Below, piece by piece: positions 45,505-54,725 of a stretch of DNA of 64,000 nt (its first letter is position 1; each line of letters begins with the position of its first letter). The translations under genes were made by a program, and so were the position numbers. Under the pieces are notes generated by a model. The model did not search any database and had not been told where the DNA came from. It worked only from the letters and a program-made list of their open reading frames with translations. This DNA comes from Paraflavitalea sp. CAU 1676 (GTDB lineage: Bacteria > Bacteroidota > Bacteroidia > Chitinophagales > Chitinophagaceae): contig NZ_JARHUJ010000002.1 of the NCBI RefSeq assembly GCF_029223285.1, positions 682,001-746,000 on the forward strand, written 5' to 3'.

Positions 45505-46713
45505 ATGAAACGAACTATTGCCAATATAACGATCTGCAGCGCCGCCGCCCTGGCTATTCTGGGCATTGGCGCCTGCCAGAAAATGGACGAATACAAGAAA
45601 TTCGCCGAAGGCGGAGAGATCACTTATCCCTCGACCTTCGACTCGCTGAAAGTGATTGCGGGTAATAACCGCGCCATGATCACGGGTATATTGAAAGGCG
45701 ATCCAAAAGTAACCAGGTACCGCGTGTTCTGGAACAGCGGGCGCGACTCGCTCGAAACGACTATGACCCGCTCGGGCGAGGTGGATACCATCAAACAAGT
45801 GGTGCCGAATCTGCCCGAAGGGCCCATTACCTTTACCCTCCGCACGTATGATGCCAAGGGTAATAAATCGATCCCGATGATCGTAACGGGCAATGTGTAT
45901 GGCGCCAGCTTTCAAAGCTCGGTCGACCAGCGGGGTAACCGCGTGGTGCTGAGCACGAAGTACCTGCAGGATGGATCGGCCGTGATCAAATGGGCCAATG
46001 TGGATGCGTATGTTGGCGTGTTTGGCATGCAGATCATTTACCAGGATGGCGATAACAAACAACGCGATACCATCGTGCCGGTAAAACTGCAGGACCAGGA
46101 AACGACGGTGCCCAATGTTGGTATCAAGCAAGCCCTTAGTTATAAAACCCTGTACCTGCCCGAAGCGGTAGGGATCGATACGTTCCGCGTAGCGGCCAAA
46201 ACCCTGGGTGCCTTTACGGAAGTATCGCTGCTCAACAGCATCAAGCCGATTGCCAATGCAGGCAATGATGGCAGCCGCTGGGCCAATATGCGTGATTGGA
46301 TCACTAATAGTGCCGCGAAGAACCACAACGGTTATGGCGGTACGGATATCGGTGGCGACCCGAAGATCTATTTCGAAGCAGGCTGGGGGGCAGGTGCTAT
46401 CCAGAACGGTAAGATACACCAGGTGGTTACGCTGCCTCCGGGCAAATATAAGTTTGAGGGTTCGGTAGACTGGTGGCACCGCAGCAACCGCAATGATGTG
46501 TACCTGATGGCAGTGCCTGGTGCCGGTGGATTGCCCAATATCGACAACCTGGGTGCAGCGATCTCCTACGGCAAGCTGGAAGGCGGCTGGTGGTGGGATA
46601 CCCAGTTTGAACTGACACAGAAGACGACGCTTTCGATCGGTATGCTTTTGTATATGAGCGACCAGGGTGAAGCGACCCGTTTGAATAGTTTGAGATTGTA
46701 TATTGTGAATTAA
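45505..46713 (+). CDS. Surface lipoprotein with DUF4998 and DUF5013-like domains
   Basis: A 402-residue lipoprotein (LAILGIGACQKMDEYKKFAEGGEITYP); CxxMDxYxxFxxGGE is the DUF4998 opening. The first ~200 residues are DUF4998. The last ~170 (GGDPKIYFEAGWGAGAIQNGKIHQVVTLPPGKYKFEGSVDWWHRS...LPNIDN) are a DUF5013-like beta-sandwich, probably carbohydrate-binding. It lies 26 bases after the previous gene and 6 before the GH95 gene. Confidence 0.8.
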   Translation: MKRTIANITICSAAALAILGIGACQKMDEYKKFAEGGEITYPSTFDSLKVIAGNNRAMITGILKGDPKVTRYRVFWNSGRDSLETTMTRSGEVDTIKQVVPNLPEGPITFTLRTYDAKGNKSIPMIVTGNVYGASFQSSVDQRGNRVVLSTKYLQDGSAVIKWANVDAYVGVFGMQIIYQDGDNKQRDTIVPVKLQDQETTVPNVGIKQALSYKTLYLPEAVGIDTFRVAAKTLGAFTEVSLLNSIKPIANAGNDGSRWANMRDWITNSAAKNHNGYGGTDIGGDPKIYFEAGWGAGAIQNGKIHQVVTLPPGKYKFEGSVDWWHRSNRNDVYLMAVPGAGGLPNIDNLGAAISYGKLEGGWWWDTQFELTQKTTLSIGMLLYMSDQGEATRLNSLRLYIVN

Positions 46714-46719
46714 TATAGG

Positions 46720-49116
46720 ATGATGCGTTGTAATGGTTTTAAAAAGTTTGGTGTTTTTGTTTTAGCCTTTTTTGTATTCCTGCCCTTTAACAACCAGGCG
46801 CAGCAAAAGCCGGGGCAGCCGGTTGACCCGGTTGCCTCGCGCCTGCGGCTTTGGTATGATAAACCGGCTAAGCAATGGGAAGAGACTTTGCCATTGGGCA
46901 ATGGCCGGTTGGGTATGATGCCCGATGGCGGGGTGGTGGAAGAAAATATCGTACTGAATGATATTACGCTGTGGAGTGGGGCGCCGCAGGATGCCAATAA
47001 TTACGCCGCCTATAAGAAACTGCCCGAAATTCAGCAGTTGTTGCTGGATGGGAAGAACGACCAGGCGCAGGCGCTGATCGATAAGGATTTCATTTGTACG
47101 GGTAAGGGTTCGGGCGCCGAGCCTTTTGGTTGTTTTCAAACGTTGGGTAAGCTCAGTATTCAATACCGCTATGGCAATAGCAATGCCGCCCAGGAGCGCG
47201 GGCTTTATATCCGGACTTTGTTCCTGAACCATGCGATAGCCCGTACCGAATTCAAATTGGACGGCGTAAAATATGAACGTGACTATTTTACCAGCTTTAG
47301 TGATGATGTAGGTATTATTCGCATCAAGGCTGATAAGCGGCGCGCCATCAGCCTCGCCGTGGGGTTGAGCCGCGAAGAGAAAGGCACGGTCACGACCATA
47401 AATAACACCCTGGAGATGTATGGCCAACTGGACAATGGTACGGATGGTAAGGGGATGGAATACCTGGCTGCCATTGGTATTCGCCAAAGCGGTGGCCGGC
47501 TGCGTAGCCTCGACAATAAGCTGTTGGTTGACAGTGCCGATGAAGTTCTTATTTATATTTCGAACAAAACCAGTTTCAAAGACCATGACTTTCGTCAACA
47601 AGCCCGCCGGTTGCTGACCAGGGCCCTGGCCGGAAACTATAAAGTACAGTTTGACAAACACTGGCGCCAGTACCGGCAACTCTTTGCCCGCACTTCTATT
47701 TACCTGGGTCCCGGTCCCCGCTACGAGATGCCCACCAACAAAAGACTCGAAAAATTCTACAACGCCACTACACCCGATAATGATTTAACTGTGCTGTTCT
47801 ACCAGTTCAGCCGTTACCTCACCATCAGCAGTACGCGGGTAGGTTTGTTGCCGCCCAATTTACAAGGGTTGTGGGCGCACCAGATCCGCACGCCGTGGAA
47901 TGGCGATTATCACCTCGATGTGAACGTGCAGATGAACCATTGGGGCGTTGAGCCGGGTAATCTCTCCGAACTCAACCTGCCACTGGCCGAACTCGTGAGC
48001 AGCCTGGTGCCGCATGGTGAAAAAACGGCCAAAGCCTATTACAATGCCGATGGCTGGATCGCACACGTGATCACCAACCCGTGGATGTTTACGGAGCCGG
48101 GCGAAAGCGCTTCCTGGGGTGTTTCGAAATCGGGCTCGGGCTGGCTGTGCAATAACCTCTGGGACCATTATGCGTTTACCCACGATAAAAACTATTTGAA
48201 GAAAATTTACCCGGTGCTGAAAGGATCGGCGCAATTCTATGCGGCCATCCTGATTAAGGATCCGAAGACGGGATATATGGTGACCTCGCCCTCTTCATCG
48301 CCCGAAAACTCTTTCTTTATGCCTGATGGCAGCGGCAAACATGTGAGCATTTGCATGGGCGCTACCATCGACAACCAGATCATCCGCGAGCTGTTCACCA
48401 ATGTGATCGAAGCGGCCAACACGTTGGGCATCGACGCGGACTTCCGCGATCAACTGGTGGCGAAACTGGTGCAGATACCTCCCGCTGGCCGTATTGCGCC
48501 CGATGGCCGCCTGATGGAGTGGCTGGAGAACTACCAGGAGACCGACAAAGAACACCGTCATATTTCGCATTTATACGGCCTTTACCCGGCTAACCTGATC
48601 ACCCCTTCCCAAACCCCTGCGCTGGCAGATGCCTGCCGTAAATCGCTCAATGTGCGGGGAGATGATGGTCCGAGCTGGGCGATCGCCTACAAACAACTCT
48701 TTTGGGCCCGCCTGCACGATGGCAACCGTGCGTACAAACTGTTTCGCGAAATCATGAAACCTACGCGCAAAACGGATATCAACTACGGCGCCGGCGGTGG
48801 CGTATATCCGAATTTGCTGAGTGCGGGTCCGCCTTTCCAGATAGATGGCAATTTTGGCGCCGGCGCCGGTATTGCCGAGATGCTGCTGCAAAGCCATGAA
48901 GGATTTATCAACCTGATACCCGCTATTCCTGATGCCTGGAAGCCCGAAGGTTTTGTGAAGGGCATGAAGGCCCGGGGCAATATCACGGTGAGCTTTGCCT
49001 GGAAAGCAGGTAAGGTAACCAGCTATTCCCTTACATCGCCTGTAGCGCAAATTGTGCCAGTGAAAGTGAACGGCCAGCTGCTCACCGTTAAGACCAAACA
49101 ATCAACCAATCTTTAG
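46720..49116 (+). CDS. GH95 family alpha-L-fucosidase, exported
   Basis: A 798-residue protein with a signal peptide (to NNQAQQ). It opens with the GH95 hallmark LWYDKPAKQWEETLPLGNGRLGMMPDGGVVEENIVLNDITLWSGAPQD. The (alpha/alpha)6 barrel has HLDVNVQMNHWGVEPGNLSEL (catalytic Asn pair), TSPSSSPENSF (general acid Glu529) and GPPFQIDGNFGAGAGIAEMLL (the Asp that activates the Asn). GH95 enzymes invert and act on terminal 1,2-alpha-L-fucose; a few are alpha-L-galactosidases. It follows two surface glycan-binding lipoproteins and probably acts in the periplasm. Confidence 0.95.
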   Translation: MMRCNGFKKFGVFVLAFFVFLPFNNQAQQKPGQPVDPVASRLRLWYDKPAKQWEETLPLGNGRLGMMPDGGVVEENIVLNDITLWSGAPQDANNYAAYKKLPEIQQLLLDGKNDQAQALIDKDFICTGKGSGAEPFGCFQTLGKLSIQYRYGNSNAAQERGLYIRTLFLNHAIARTEFKLDGVKYERDYFTSFSDDVGIIRIKADKRRAISLAVGLSREEKGTVTTINNTLEMYGQLDNGTDGKGMEYLAAIGIRQSGGRLRSLDNKLLVDSADEVLIYISNKTSFKDHDFRQQARRLLTRALAGNYKVQFDKHWRQYRQLFARTSIYLGPGPRYEMPTNKRLEKFYNATTPDNDLTVLFYQFSRYLTISSTRVGLLPPNLQGLWAHQIRTPWNGDYHLDVNVQMNHWGVEPGNLSELNLPLAELVSSLVPHGEKTAKAYYNADGWIAHVITNPWMFTEPGESASWGVSKSGSGWLCNNLWDHYAFTHDKNYLKKIYPVLKGSAQFYAAILIKDPKTGYMVTSPSSSPENSFFMPDGSGKHVSICMGATIDNQIIRELFTNVIEAANTLGIDADFRDQLVAKLVQIPPAGRIAPDGRLMEWLENYQETDKEHRHISHLYGLYPANLITPSQTPALADACRKSLNVRGDDGPSWAIAYKQLFWARLHDGNRAYKLFREIMKPTRKTDINYGAGGGVYPNLLSAGPPFQIDGNFGAGAGIAEMLLQSHEGFINLIPAIPDAWKPEGFVKGMKARGNITVSFAWKAGKVTSYSLTSPVAQIVPVKVNGQLLTVKTKQSTNL

Positions 49117-49141
49117 AACTTATATCAGAACTCCTCGTACC

Positions 49142-51337
49142 ATGAAACGAACGCGCGCAACCGGATGGATCTTTAGTACCGCTTTATTTTTCCTTGCCCA
49201 GGGGGCGAGGGCACAGACCGTAACGATACCCGTGGAGACCCGCAACAATGCCCTCGTATTCCAGGCAGACGCCAACCGGAATGTAGGCATCGTGTATATG
49301 GGCGCCCGTCTGCAGGACAAAAACGAATATGCCCTTGCGACTGGCATGTACAAGCAGACCAGCGATTACAGCGGTGTGGCCAATGCGGCCTATGCCACGT
49401 CGGGCACCCGCAACCTGTTTGAACCGGCTTTGTCGGTGACGCATGTGGATGGCAACAACTCGCTCGACCTGCAATATGTGCGGCATGAATCCAAGCAACT
49501 CGACAACAATACCAGCCTGCTGAGCATCTACCTCAAAGATCCTGTCTATAATTTCGAAGTAACCTTGTTTTGCAAGAGCTGGTTCAATGAAGATGTGACC
49601 GAACAGTGGAGCGAGATCAAACACAACGAAAAGGGCAAAGTGACTTTGCACAAATATGCTTCTGCCGGTTTGTACCTCAAGGCCAGCAGTTATTGGCTGC
49701 GCCAGTACCATGGCGACTGGGCCCGTGAAATGCAACCCGAAGAGGCGAAACTGACACATGGCATCAAAACCGTCGATAGTAAACTGGGTACAAGGGCCAA
49801 CCTGTTTCAGCCCTCTGTTTTCATGGTGTCGCTCGATAAACCGGCCACCGAAGATGAAGGCACGGTATTGTATGGCGCGCTGGAATGGAGCGGTAATTTC
49901 CGGGTAGACCTGGAGCTCGACAACCGCGATAACCTGCGCATTATGGCGGGCATCAACAATTATGCATCGCCCTATACCTTGCAACCTGGCGAAGTGTTCA
50001 CCACACCTGCCTTCCTTTCTGTATTATCTACTAAAGGCAAAGGCGCCGCCAGCCGTCAGCTGCACAACTGGGCCCGCAACTATAAAATATTAGATGGTAA
50101 GGGTACGCGTCTTACGCTGCTCAATAATTGGGAGGCTACTTATTTCGACTTTAATGAAAACAAGCTTAAGGAGCTACTGAAAGATACCCGTAAGCTGGGC
50201 GTTGACCTCTTCCTGCTCGACGACGGCTGGTTTGCCAACAAGTATCCGCGCAACAACGACAATGCGGGCCTGGGCGACTGGGGCGAGAACAAAAAGAAAC
50301 TGCCCAACGGTATCGCCACACTGGTGCAGGAGGCACAGCAGAACCAGGTGAAGTTCGGCATTTGGGTAGAACCTGAAATGGTGAACCCCAAAAGTGAACT
50401 CTACGAGCAACACCCCGATTGGGTGGTGAAGCAGGTGAGCCGGCCGGAGCATTATTTCCGCAACCAGTTGGTGCTCGACCTGAGCAACCCGGCGGTGCAG
50501 GACTTTGTGTTTGGCGTGGTTGATAACCTGTTTACGAAGAACCCTGCGCTGGCGTATATCAAGTGGGATTGTAATGCAGTTATCTATAATGCACATGCTG
50601 CGAAGCTGGGCAATCAATCGCATTTCTATGTACAATACGTGCAGGGCTTGTACAATGTACTGAAACGCCTGCGTGCTAAATATCCCACGGTGCCGATGAT
50701 GTTGTGCTCGGGTGGGGGCGGCCGGGTGGATTATGCCGCCTTGCAATACTTTACGGAGTTTTGGCCCAGTGACAATACCGACCCGCTGGAGCGCATCTTT
50801 ATGCAGTGGGAGTATTCTTACTTCTATCCTTCTGTGAGCATGTCGGCCCATGTGACTGACTGGGGCAAGCAGCCGATCAAATTCCGTACGGATGTGGCGA
50901 TGATGGGGAAGCTGGGTTTTGATATCGTAGTGAGTCATTTGAAGGAGAAAGACCTGCAGTTTTGCCAGGAGGCGTTGAAGACCTATGAGTCGCTGAAGCC
51001 GGTGATCTGGCAGGGTGATCAATACAGGCTGCAGAGCCCGGCCGACCATGATGTGGCCTCCCTGTTGTATTTGAATGAGGCGCGCAGCCGTGGCGTTGTT
51101 TTCAATTACCTGGTAAATAACCGGTACGAAGCAGGTAGCGTGCTGCCCATCCGTTTAAAAGGACTGGATGCAAAAAAACGTTATACCCTGAAAGAAGTGA
51201 ATGTGTTTCCCGGCACCAGTTCCGGCATCGATAGCAGCAAAAGCTATAGTGGTGAGTTTTTAATGACGGTGGGTTTTAACCCCGATGTGAAGCAAGGTCG
51301 CAACAGTGTGGTGATAGAAATCAAAGCAGTAGACTAA
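49142..51337 (+). CDS. GH36 family alpha-galactosidase, exported
   Basis: A 731-residue protein with a signal peptide (to GARAQ). GH36 features are complete: N-terminal beta-supersandwich, LLNNWEATYFDFNENKL, DLFLLDDGWFANKYPRNNDNAGLGDW, FGIWVEPEMVNPKSELYEQHPDWV, AYIKWDCN (nucleophile Asp476), MMLCSGGGGRVDYAAL and FWPSDNTDPLERI (acid/base Asp544). It removes terminal alpha-galactose with retention. As last gene of the SusC operon it ends 21 bases before a strong terminator. Confidence 0.95.
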   Translation: MKRTRATGWIFSTALFFLAQGARAQTVTIPVETRNNALVFQADANRNVGIVYMGARLQDKNEYALATGMYKQTSDYSGVANAAYATSGTRNLFEPALSVTHVDGNNSLDLQYVRHESKQLDNNTSLLSIYLKDPVYNFEVTLFCKSWFNEDVTEQWSEIKHNEKGKVTLHKYASAGLYLKASSYWLRQYHGDWAREMQPEEAKLTHGIKTVDSKLGTRANLFQPSVFMVSLDKPATEDEGTVLYGALEWSGNFRVDLELDNRDNLRIMAGINNYASPYTLQPGEVFTTPAFLSVLSTKGKGAASRQLHNWARNYKILDGKGTRLTLLNNWEATYFDFNENKLKELLKDTRKLGVDLFLLDDGWFANKYPRNNDNAGLGDWGENKKKLPNGIATLVQEAQQNQVKFGIWVEPEMVNPKSELYEQHPDWVVKQVSRPEHYFRNQLVLDLSNPAVQDFVFGVVDNLFTKNPALAYIKWDCNAVIYNAHAAKLGNQSHFYVQYVQGLYNVLKRLRAKYPTVPMMLCSGGGGRVDYAALQYFTEFWPSDNTDPLERIFMQWEYSYFYPSVSMSAHVTDWGKQPIKFRTDVAMMGKLGFDIVVSHLKEKDLQFCQEALKTYESLKPVIWQGDQYRLQSPADHDVASLLYLNEARSRGVVFNYLVNNRYEAGSVLPIRLKGLDAKKRYTLKEVNVFPGTSSGIDSSKSYSGEFLMTVGFNPDVKQGRNSVVIEIKAVD

Positions 51338-51358
51338 AGTATGTAATTTACGAAAGGC

Positions 51359-51389
51359 AAAGCCGGTTCCTGGGGGAGCCGGCTTTTTT
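51359..51389 (+). terminator. Terminator of the SusC operon
   Basis: AAAGCCGGTTCC (51359-51370), TGGG loop and GGAGCCGGCTTT (51375-51386) form a 12-base-pair stem with one G-T pair, followed by TTT after the stem. A classical rho-independent terminator closing the operon that starts at 39 kb. Confidence 0.9.
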
Positions 51390-51445
51390 GTTGGAAACCA
51401 CCTGATCTTATGCGGCGGCTGGCACTTTTATTTACAAGCGATCTA

Positions 51446-52729
51446 TTATTGCTTTACCAGTTTACCGTCTTTGATGACCCATTTCACATCGAAGAGTGCT
51501 TTCTGGAAATCCTTTTCCAGGTCGCCGTTGAAGATGACCAGGTCGGCTTTGGCGCCGGTGCGGAGTGCCCCTATTTGGTTGCCGAGGTCGAGCGCTTTGG
51601 CGGCATTCCAGGTGGCAGTTTGCAGGATCGTTGCTGGAGACAACCCTTCTTCGAGATAGGCTATCAATGTTTGTTTGGCTGCATTGCCCCTGGTGGATCT
51701 TACCTCAAAGTACGCATCGGAGCCTGCTACGATCAGGACGCCTTTTTGCTGTGCCCGCTTTAAGCGGTCGGAGAGGGGAGCCAACATGCTCTTGATCTGC
51801 GCCGTATCGTGTTTTTGTATATGGCGTGCTTCTTCTACCTCGATGATGCTGTGCGTAGAGGGATCGGTGGGCACCAGGTATACCCCTTTCTTTGCCATTT
51901 TCTCCAGGATACTATCGGCCATATAATAGCCATGTTCGATGCCGTCTGCACCGGCTTCGAGGGCAAGGTTGATATCGTTATCGGATGTAGCATGTGCGGT
52001 TACTTTGAGCCGGTGGCTGTGGGCGGTTTGCACGATGGCTTTCATTTCTTCGGCGCTTACCCCCATGCGTTCGCCAAATACTACGACCTTAATGACGCTT
52101 ACCCCGTTGTTGGCATGTTCTTTCACGGCGAGGGCGGCATCCTGTGCGCCATTCACGACGCGGTATTCCAGCTTCGTAATGCGCTCCTGGTCTTTAAAAG
52201 GCAATTGGTAAAACTGTCCGTCCATGGCGCTGATGATAGGTCCGGAAGTCAACATGCGTGGCCCCGGGATAAACCCACGGTTGATCGCTTTGGCGACTTC
52301 TACATCGAGGTACTGGCCGGAGTTGCCGAGATCGCGAACGGTGGTGAAACCTGCCTCGAGGTAGCTACGTGCCAAGCCCGCGGCGCGCAATACGCGGTAT
52401 TCGCTGCTGTGGAGCAAGGCATCGGTGGCGAGGTTGTCATCGAGGCGTTGTACCGTGAGCAGGTGGGTATGGGCATCGATGAGGCCGGGTGTGATGGTGG
52501 CTTGTGGTACATTAAACTCGGGGGTGCCTTTGGGCACGGACAGGTTGGCGCCTACGCCTTTGATGGTGCCGCCCTGCACATAGATGGCCTGGTTGGTGAG
52601 GAATACTCCTTTTTCGGCGTCGAATATTTTGCCTGCCTTGAGCAGGTAGGTATCACCGGTGGGCGACTGTGCCAGTGAATACAAGGAGAGCAGTAAGATA
52701 CAGAGCAAGGAATAGCCTGATTTGAACAT
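51446..52729 (-). CDS. Amidohydrolase family protein (imidazolonepropionase/prolidase-like), exported
   Basis: A 427-residue protein with a signal peptide (to SLAQ). It has the amidohydrolase metal ligands: GLIDAHTHLLT (HxH), VIKVVVFGERMG (Lys region), LKVTAHATSD (His), DGIEHGYYM (His) and LIVAGSDAYFE (Asp). The start (YLLKAGKIFD) and the end (ALDLGNQIGALRTGAKADLVIFNGDL) are the small beta domain. Relatives cleave Xaa-Pro dipeptides or N-acyl bonds; the substrate is unknown. It stands alone on the minus strand. Confidence 0.88.
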   Translation of the reverse strand: MFKSGYSLLCILLLSLYSLAQSPTGDTYLLKAGKIFDAEKGVFLTNQAIYVQGGTIKGVGANLSVPKGTPEFNVPQATITPGLIDAHTHLLTVQRLDDNLATDALLHSSEYRVLRAAGLARSYLEAGFTTVRDLGNSGQYLDVEVAKAINRGFIPGPRMLTSGPIISAMDGQFYQLPFKDQERITKLEYRVVNGAQDAALAVKEHANNGVSVIKVVVFGERMGVSAEEMKAIVQTAHSHRLKVTAHATSDNDINLALEAGADGIEHGYYMADSILEKMAKKGVYLVPTDPSTHSIIEVEEARHIQKHDTAQIKSMLAPLSDRLKRAQQKGVLIVAGSDAYFEVRSTRGNAAKQTLIAYLEEGLSPATILQTATWNAAKALDLGNQIGALRTGAKADLVIFNGDLEKDFQKALFDVKWVIKDGKLVKQ

Positions 52730-52854
52730 GGGATCGATTTAATGAATTGAGTGCCGCGAAAATAGGAAAAAGGGAATTCTGACTGTAAAATATTGTGCAT
52801 CACTCCGCTTCGCAAACACCCCGCTATAAGGTCGCAATCAACCCCCACAAAACA

Positions 52855-52901
52855 TTTGCGCAACCCGCAGGTTGCATGTATATTTGCAACCAGCGAGTTG
52901 C
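52855..52901 (+). promoter_or_regulatory. Autoregulatory promoter of the ArsR-AHSA1 pair
   Basis: TTTG (52855-52858), 20 bases, TATATTTG (52879-52886) is a perfect Bacteroidota promoter. Two inverted repeats flank the -7 box: GCAACCCGCAGGTTGC (52860-52875) in the spacer, and GCAAC..GTTGC (52886-52901) over the start site. Both share the GCAAC/GTTGC arms and should be sites for the ArsR protein encoded 19 bases further on. Confidence 0.75.
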
Positions 52902-52919
52902 ATATTAAAGCAGAACACG

Positions 52920-53240
52920 ATGAAAAAAGATGTATTCCAGGCCATTGCCGACCCCACCCGCCGCGCCATTCTGACCCTTATGATGACCCAGGCCATGACG
53001 CCGAATGCGCTGGCACAACATTTTGATACCAGCAGGCAGGCTGTATCGAAGCATATCAAGGTGCTGGCAGAAGTGGGGCTTATAAAACAAGAGTTATCCG
53101 GACGCGAAATATATTATCACTTCAATCCTAAGAAAATGAAACAAATAGCCGATTGGTTAGAACCTTTCCGTCAACTGTGGGAATCCCGTTTGAACCAGTT
53201 AGAAACTGTATTGAAAAACATAAAACCTAAAAAGTCATGA
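52920..53240 (+). CDS. ArsR family transcriptional repressor
   Basis: ATG 52920 gives a 106-residue winged-helix protein (DVFQAIADPTRRAILTLMMTQAMTPNALAQHFDTSRQAVSKHIKVLAEVGLIKQELSGREIYYHFNP). It has no metal-binding CxC motif, so it is of the non-metal ArsR type that controls an adjacent AHSA1-domain gene. Its stop overlaps the next start by 4 bases (ATGA), which implies coupled translation. Palindromes in its promoter suggest autorepression. Confidence 0.93.
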   Translation: MKKDVFQAIADPTRRAILTLMMTQAMTPNALAQHFDTSRQAVSKHIKVLAEVGLIKQELSGREIYYHFNPKKMKQIADWLEPFRQLWESRLNQLETVLKNIKPKKS

Positions 53241-53734
53241 TTATCAACAAAGAGGTGCAGTACACCAAAGACGTGAATGCCAACAAGATCGTTGCCATCA
53301 AGGAATATGATGCGCCATTGGAACAGGTGTGGAGTGCTTTTACCGAAAGTAGTATCCTGGACCTTTGGTGGGCGCCCAAGCCCTGGAAGGCTGAAACCAA
53401 GAGCATGGATTTTAAGGAAGGCGGTAAATGGGTGTATGCGATGGTGGGACCAGCCGGTGAAAGACACTGGGCTTTCGTGAGCTATAAAAAGATCGACAAG
53501 CACAAACGCTTTACGGCCATTGATGCGTTCTGTGACGAAAACGGTGTTATCAATACCGAGTTTCCCCGCATGGACTGGGTGGTAAGTTTTGCCGAGACAT
53601 CCGAAGGCACCACCGTGACGATCGATATTACCTTCCCCGATGAAGCCGGTATGCAAAAGATACTCGAGATGGGTTTCGAGCAAGGATTTGCTATGGCACT
53701 CAGCAACCTCGACGAGATCTTCGACAAGCAATAG
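53237..53734 (+). CDS. SRPBCC/AHSA1 domain-containing protein
   Basis: A 165-residue cytosolic protein. KIVAIKEYDAPLEQVWSAFTESSILDLWWAPKPWKAETKSMDFKEGGKWVYAMVGPAGERHWAFV is the START-like AHSA1 opening, and ETSEGTTVTIDITFPDEAGMQKILEMGFEQGFAMALSNLDEIF is the closing strand and long helix. These proteins bind hydrophobic ligands; the ligand is unknown. It forms the second gene of the ArsR operon, a common pairing, and is followed by a terminator. Confidence 0.92.
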   Translation: MIINKEVQYTKDVNANKIVAIKEYDAPLEQVWSAFTESSILDLWWAPKPWKAETKSMDFKEGGKWVYAMVGPAGERHWAFVSYKKIDKHKRFTAIDAFCDENGVINTEFPRMDWVVSFAETSEGTTVTIDITFPDEAGMQKILEMGFEQGFAMALSNLDEIFDKQ

Positions 53735-53765
53735 CATTTTGTGTTTCAATAGCCATGATCACAAC

Positions 53766-53797
53766 AAAGTCCTCCCTACGTGGGGGACTTTTTCTTT
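53766..53797 (+). terminator. Terminator of the ArsR-AHSA1 operon
   Basis: AAAGTCCtCCC (53766-53776), a TACGT loop and GGGGGACTTT form the stem, followed by TTTCTTTT. It lies 32 bases after the AHSA1 stop. Confidence 0.8.
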
Positions 53798-53820
53798 TGG
53801 GGGCGGGGGGGCGCTTAATT

Positions 53821-54534
53821 TTACTCGTTTTTGATGGGCGTTGACTTAGTATACACTGTATCGAGGCGGTATGTATCCACCCATTTTACCTTATAGGAAT
53901 CGGTATACATTTTACAATTCCATCTACCGGTGATGGTGCCTGCCCGCGTATCGAAGACCGGATTGTACAGGTCCTTTATTTCCTCCATTTCGGTGAACTC
54001 TCCGGTGACGTCGCCTAAATATAAAAACAGGCTGGCAAATCCTGCCTGGCAATTGCCATTCACTGAGTAGGTCCTCACCAGCAGATCAAGCTCGTGATCG
54101 CCATTTACGTCGAAGAGGCTGTCGCTTTCATAACCAACGACGGGCGTTTGGTATTCCAGGTACAGGGTGTATTTTTTAAGTGGGTCTGTGCCCGGCTCTA
54201 TGTGCCGTGCCCAGGTCCAGAAGAGGTAGGTCATATACCCATCGTGTATGGTACGGGTGATGCAGGACCGGGGATCCATGGCGTAGGGCCTGAATATCTT
54301 AAAACTATCGCTTTCGTGGTAGCGCGCCGTATCGAGCAGGGTGTACCCAAAATCGCCGTTGATGTATTGTAGTTTATCGAGTGCGGCTTGCTGGTAAGGG
54401 GGCAGTGGCTTTTCGGGTGGCGCTTTCGCTGCGGCTGGTTCATCCCGTTTCACCGTGAGGGAACAGGCCGAGCTCATGCACCATTGGCCAACAATGAGGA
54501 ATAGCACCAGGGGTGTGAGGGTTAATTTTCTCAT
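53821..54534 (-). CDS. Hypothetical lipoprotein or exported protein
   Basis: A 237-residue protein with an N-terminal signal (LTPLVLFLIVGQWCMSSAC); Cys24 could be lipidated. A Pro/Ala/Lys linker (KRDEPAAAKAPPEKPLPP) follows, then a globular domain with a FG-GAP-like stretch (YESDSLFDVNGDHELDLLVRTYSVNGNC). I recognise no family. Cysteines at CITR, GNCQ and WNCK may be paired. Confidence 0.6.
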   Translation of the reverse strand: MRKLTLTPLVLFLIVGQWCMSSACSLTVKRDEPAAAKAPPEKPLPPYQQAALDKLQYINGDFGYTLLDTARYHESDSFKIFRPYAMDPRSCITRTIHDGYMTYLFWTWARHIEPGTDPLKKYTLYLEYQTPVVGYESDSLFDVNGDHELDLLVRTYSVNGNCQAGFASLFLYLGDVTGEFTEMEEIKDLYNPVFDTRAGTITGRWNCKMYTDSYKVKWVDTYRLDTVYTKSTPIKNE

Positions 54535-54725
54535 GTAACGAAGGGTTTCTGCCTCCCGGCGGTTGCACCTATCCGGGATGGTTTCCCAATATAGTGTTTG
54601 CCCGTTAGATTGACAAATGGGGCCCGAAAGGTCTTTTGAGGCTGCCCTGCAGGAGTACCGCGGCGGACAACTCCTTTTCGTGCCATGTTGGCGCGCTATT
54701 CGTACCTTTACGGAAACACCCGCCG

